In this document: piece after piece, positions 60,055 to 64,000 of the stretch
Layout: every line of letters begins with the position of its first letter
Numbering within the stretch: the stretch's first letter is position 1
NCBI GenBank assembly: GCA_028023455.1
Contig: JAQFVV010006549.1
Coordinates: 126,001 to 190,000, forward strand
Length of the DNA stretch: 64,000 nucleotides
Direction of reading: 5' to 3'
Source: Epiperipatus broadwayi
Lineage: Eukaryota; Onychophora; Udeonychophora; Euonychophora; Peripatidae
Program-made: the position numbers and the translations under genes
The notes under the pieces: generated by a model
What the model was told of the DNA's origin: nothing
What the model saw: the letters and a program-made list of their open reading frames with translations, nothing else
Databases searched by the model: none

Positions 60055-60420
60055 CCTACTTAGAAGTGGAGCAGTTTTATGCCATACTATAGAAAAGTGA
60101 AAGACTAATAGTATTAATATACAAAATATTTTAAAACTGAGAAAAAATATAAGTATCTTGACAAAGAAGCATTTGCAATTGTATTTGAACTGAAAAAGTT
60201 CAATTAATATCAGTATCAATGGAAGTTTTAAAATCATTATCAATCATAAACTATTTCTAGAATCATCACAGCATCCAAATTAATGGTCAAACAATAAAGT
60301 CTACATCTATTATACTAAGCTGAGATTTTATCAGAGTATGATAATATACTAAAGTATTAAGAGAAATAATAGATTTAATATGCAGGTGCATATCTTAAGT
60401 ACCTGTATAAAGTAGTATAA
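60055..60420 (+). pseudogene. E6 RNase H remnant
   Basis: SGAVLCHTIEK (60060) and TEKKYKYLDKEAFAIVFELK (60135-60195) correspond to the GIGAVL.H and K.EKNYSQLDKEALAIVFG regions of gypsy RNase H, with the catalytic glutamate in DKEA. A damaged TDHKPLL-like stretch follows about 60210-60260. Stops interrupt it. This is the best-preserved part of E6. Confidence 0.8.
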
Positions 60421-60789
60421 CTGTATGCTACATTAGTTTTTTAAAATCTAAAGTACTGAATAACAAAAGAGTAGAATGAAAGCTTTCTTGAGTATAAATT
60501 GTTATTACACTGTATAAGTAAAACTAGTCTACTGTTTTTCAAAATATATAAAGCAAATTCTTGGACAGCAAAGACAATGTCTTTTTAAAGACTGAGAATT
60601 AATACTCAATCAAGGATGAAATGAGATAGTGAAACTGATATTTGGTATGATGACTATATAAAAATAATTCATAATTATGAAAATTTTACATCTTGTTCAA
60701 AAGGTAGATAAGTCATAGCAGCAAAAACCCCTCAGATCACTGACAACAATATATATATATATTATAACAGTCAGGGTGTATTTGAGTCT

Positions 60790-60850
60790 TACCATATTTG
60801 CCATACAAGGGCGCCACCAGGCCATCTGAACCTGGAAAATTTATATAGTA
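60790..60850. other. GGGCGCCACC motif with short palindrome
   Basis: AAGGGCGCCACCAGGCCATC followed by TGAACCTGG repeats the layout of 4086-4110 (GGGCGCCAC, then an inner CTGAA flanked by a short inverted repeat). Probably a dispersed repeat fragment. Confidence 0.4.
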
Positions 60851-62710
60851 GGCAGATACTTACTGTTAAGATCCTATTTTTATTTTATATATATGACTGA
60901 AATGCCCCAGTTACTAGCTTGTGGAGCAGCAGAGATAATATATATGTTTAAAAAAATAAAATAAGCCACTGCTAGATTACCAATACACAGAATCATTTAT
61001 TTTGCACATGTATAAAATTCAGAATTATTTATTTTAGTATAACTTTTACTTTAGAATTTAATTTCATTTACATTTCATTTTAGAAGTTCGCACAGATGGA
61101 TTAATTTCATTTATTAGTGTTGAGTATGGATAGACTACATAAATTGCATTCAAAAAAGAAAATATTCTATATCCCTTACTTAACCCTAGGCCAAAAGTTC
61201 GCAGTCAAACTAACACCAATCTGTTGATATATCAATCTATTCAATGCAACATGAATATGACAGCACAATACCATACTGTCAGGAAGGTACATTTGAACAG
61301 CACAGTTATCTAGAAGAAATGTCTCTCATCCAGTACAGGAATACTTTGTCTGTCTGGCAAGAGGAACAATAAAAAAACTCCATAGGAAGGGATTGCAGTT
61401 TATTTTGCTGACTTACAATACCATTCCATGGGTTAAAGGGGTGATCCAAGGAGCAGAGAATATCATCTGCTTATGATGGTCAGTAAGAAATGGGACTATT
61501 TTGCCCAAGTGCAGTGTATAATGTGATTCTGCATGTAATGGATCTTCATGCTGCATTTACTAACTACACCAATACATCCAAACCATTAATCCAATTTAAC
61601 TGCAAAACAAATAACCTAAGATTAACCCTCCCTTTAATTAAACTAACATTACTTTACGATCTATGCAGCCATCCCTACCCAATTTAAATTTAACATGATT
61701 TAAAGTTTTTAGCTTAATAAAAAAAAATCATAATAAATGCTCAAAAGACAAAAGAAAATTAATGGAAATGATTTAAAAATACATACAAAAAAAATAATTA
61801 TTCTATAAATGATTTAATTTGGTCAGATAGGAATTTATATTTTTATTTAAACACTGGAAAAGTTTTATAGTTAAATTTCATTCCTTATATAGAGGTCTTA
61901 CAGTTTTAAAAAGAAAGTCCAAACTTTTTAGTTGCTTGTAATTTGGATCCCATGCTGTTTTTAATTCCCACAATGTCCTGCGGAGACTGGTATGCTATTA
62001 GATGTTCTATTGGTATTCATCCAGAGATCCTTTGCTCTGGCTGATATAGCTCTTTGCAGGATCTTATCACAGGATCTCAGTATCCACAATGTAGGAAAAT
62101 GGTACTTCTTTTTTTTTCCTTTGGAAAAACTTAAGGGATTGAAAGTGTGTCTTTTCAATCCCTTCTCCTTCAACTCTCCCAGAACTAACACATATAACAC
62201 ACATATTTTTATTTCCAATCTTTTCCTTTTTATATTAAAATTGCTGATTAACTGAATATGACATCATGATGATGATTCTTTCACTGTGATCTGTTTCCTG
62301 AGGAATTTTTTATTGGCTATTCTGTTCTTATTGTTTTTATCTCCTATCTGACCTTTAGTTATAAATTTTGAGATGCCCAAAGGCTAGTTTACATTGACTA
62401 ATTAAAAATAATCATTTCCATTTTTAGCCTTTTTACACAATAGAATTAATTAAATTTTGTACATTCTTAAAGGTATATTTTTATCTTTAAATCAGTTTTT
62501 TTTTTTTGAAAATTTAGTTCTAAAATACCTTTTTTTTTCAATAAAGTTTTTTTTAAAATAATTTTCTATCTGTGCCATTTTATCTGTATAGGAGTTTAGA
62601 TGACTTTTAATTTTCAATTCTTCATTTTTAAAAACAAATGTTTATTTGCGAACTTTTTAATTTCTAATTTTATTTATTAGAATAATGTAACAGCATGTGT
62701 GCCCATTACA
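60851..62710. other. Unassigned stretch with two more complex islets
   Basis: 61160-61690 and 61925-62215 have higher sequence complexity and GC than the surroundings. ORFs there (61490-61687 plus; 61961-62218 minus, with ISARAKDLWMNTNRTSN) are unrecognised. They may be exonic, untranslated or old repeats. Nothing decides between these. 61720-61900 and 62230-62710 are plain AT-rich sequence. Confidence 0.4.
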
Positions 62711-62711
62711 A

Positions 62712-63455
62712 TATATATATATACAAATAAAATGTCAGTTAAATAAAAACTATTGTAATAACAATAAAAATAATGTCAATTAATTGTTATATACAGTCTT
62801 TCAATTTGCAAAAGTACTATTAGTTAATTCCTTAACTCTCCTCAATTACCATTAAATTCAAAAACACAATGAAAGAAAATATCATTAACTCAAATTCCGT
62901 GAATCCCAAATTTTTCTCTTTATTGTGGATTCTCTCTTCATGAAGAATCTTAATACTTTCAATATCATTCTTAAATTTATATTTACACGTTCTTTTGTGA
63001 TTGGAAAATTGAAGCAGTCATTAAATCATTATTATTTTTACTTTTCACACACTTGTATAACAATTCATGCTCCTTTAATCTTTTTTCAATACTGCACCTT
63101 GATTCATTTATATATGATAAGAAAAATCCACAAAAAATTTGATATGCAACATTAGTTTTCTGCTTGATAGGTATGACATTTTTAGAATTATTCACTAACT
63201 TATTAACATTATTTGCAATACAGAATGAAACATTAACCACATTCTTATATATATATCCTTAAGAAATTTCATTTGAGCATTTGAAATATATAGAATAGAT
63301 ATCCATTTTTTATTATCAATCTTCAACTTCTGTAAATCATTACAACTTTTTTAAATTGACATAAGTATTGTTAATTTGTTCAATCTGATAACCAATTTCA
63401 AGAAATTCTGTGGTAAATATCTAATTTTTTTAAATTTGCATGAGTTTCTTGCTTT
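62712..63455 (-). pseudogene. Penelope-like element copy 2: GIY-YIG endonuclease part
   Basis: Minus-strand ORF 63240-62983 reads VSFCIANNVNKLVNN, then KTNVAYQIFC and SYINESRCSIEKRLKEHELL. It aligns with copy 1; here the YIG signature is YIN, so the key glycine is changed. The upstream linker (63430-63330) and the 3' untranslated part to about 62712 also match copy 1. It is 5'-truncated and joins directly to integrase sequence of E4 at about 63455, which suggests insertion into that element. Confidence 0.8.
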
Positions 63456-64000
63456 AACTATTGTTGGTACCCTTTTCATCTTCAGGAGTGGTTAAGAGAA
63501 AAGCAATCTTCCACTTTTTTTTTATTTAAAACAACCTCTCATACACAAAGAATTTCTTACACCTGTATTTTTGCAGTTCACTGATTTTGGGAGTTTTCAC
63601 AAAAACATAATTACCCGATTTAATGTTGTGTTGGTTTATAAGATGCTTGGACCATTCTTTTTCATCCCAACTCTTTTAGATGCTTTTGACCATCCAAAAT
63701 GTCCCTCTCATAATCAGTCTCTTCTTTGGATATGGTGGATAATGTAGCTTTCATTAACATAACTTTCCTATATCCAAAATGAAGAAAAACTGGGGGAAAA
63801 TTAGTTGTTTCATTTTGAGTAATATTTATTTAGTATATTATATCTTTTAACTTGTTTATTCAATTTCAATGATTATTTTGCAAATACACTCTGAAAAACC
63901 TGTCCAATTCATGCATAACCCTTTTGCATGGGTTAGATTGTGGATTTCTAATAGAGTACAATATATGCTGGACATTCTGATCTTCTATCCAGTCTTTCCA
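63451..64000 (-). pseudogene. E4: Ty3/gypsy integrase fragment running off the window
   Basis: From the right edge the minus strand gives WKDWIEDQNVQH, then SIRNPQSNPCKRVMHELDRF, closely similar to the E2 integrase around the catalytic glutamate (E2: SIRNPQSNPCECVMREL). In this copy the glutamate position reads K. A deletion follows, then HFGYRKV (E2 HYGKHEK) and, through frame changes, AFLLTTPEDEKGTNNS (E2 AFVLTTPDGEKGTYNA). It is cut off by Penelope copy 2. Same family as E1/E2 but older. Confidence 0.8.

Larger units (their letters stand above)
57100..60780 (+). mobile_element. E6: heavily decayed second Ty3/gypsy element, plus strand
   Basis: In order on the plus strand: gag-like text (57690-57790), two zinc-knuckle remnants (57880-57985), RT (59315-59960), RNase H (60055-60330) and possibly integrase zinc-region text near 60690. 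The order and spacing match a gag-pol element of the gypsy type with CCHC knuckles, thus a different lineage from E2. LTRs were not found and outer limits are approximate. Every part has stops and shifts. Confidence 0.75.

Noticed and set aside
61961-62255. Overlapping plus and minus ORFs as a coding exon
   Set aside because: Neither frame has a recognisable domain; both contain homopolymer-derived runs. Left as an unassigned islet.

Overview
This is repeat-dominated nuclear DNA from an AT-rich invertebrate-type metazoan genome. The case for this is a very AT-rich background, long ATT, GATA and AT microsatellites, many foldback (MITE-like) hairpins, Ty3/gypsy LTR elements, a Penelope-like element with a GIY-YIG domain, 5'-truncated LINEs and tRNA-related SINE-like repeats. 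I could not fix the taxon. I found no intact host protein-coding gene, no full-length tRNA or rRNA gene and no CRISPR array.

Left third (1-28493). Three related LTR elements lie end to end, separated only by (AT)n tracts, and all three LTRs begin TGTGCC. E1 (about 1-7089, minus strand) is a non-autonomous derivative: a gag-like coiled-coil ORF runs into a 48-bp minisatellite and then a scrap of integrase C-terminus, with the rest of pol missing. E2 (7100-22744, minus strand) is a nearly complete 15.6-kb Ty3/gypsy element with unusually long LTRs (about 4.63 kb each). It has gag, protease, RT, RNase H and integrase, but carries one in-frame stop and several frameshifts in pol. E3 (22759-28482) has no coding sequence. 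It is three copies of a 1.55-kb LTR arranged as +, -, +, with two inverted 3' internal ends (each with its polypurine tract) between the second and third, giving a palindrome of about 4.1 kb.

Middle (28494-43550). This part holds hairpin elements, some side by side, a decayed LINE 3' end, a long degenerate ATCT tract, and AT-rich sequence without recognisable genes. It also has a 5' half of tRNA-Lys inserted with a 15-bp target duplication, and a 204-bp ATT microsatellite.

Right third (43555-64000). This part holds two Penelope-like fragments in opposite orientations, a hammerhead-ribozyme-like motif in a Penelope-type flank, and a 1.2-kb terminal-inverted-repeat element. It also has a long hairpin, a composite tRNA-related repeat in direct and inverted copies, a LINE insertion with a 17-bp target duplication, a triplicated CCAAT+TATA cassette, and an inverted duplication that keeps a reading frame open. 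A very decayed second Ty3/gypsy element (about 57.1-60.8 kb, plus strand) is still readable as gag knuckles, RT and RNase H. The last 550 bases are integrase of a further Ty3 element, abutted by Penelope copy 2.

The retroelement genes are successive parts of single polyproteins (gag; protease-RT-RNase H-integrase), so strand and order define each element. Nothing suggests cooperation between elements beyond shared families and a shared preference for (AT)n targets.
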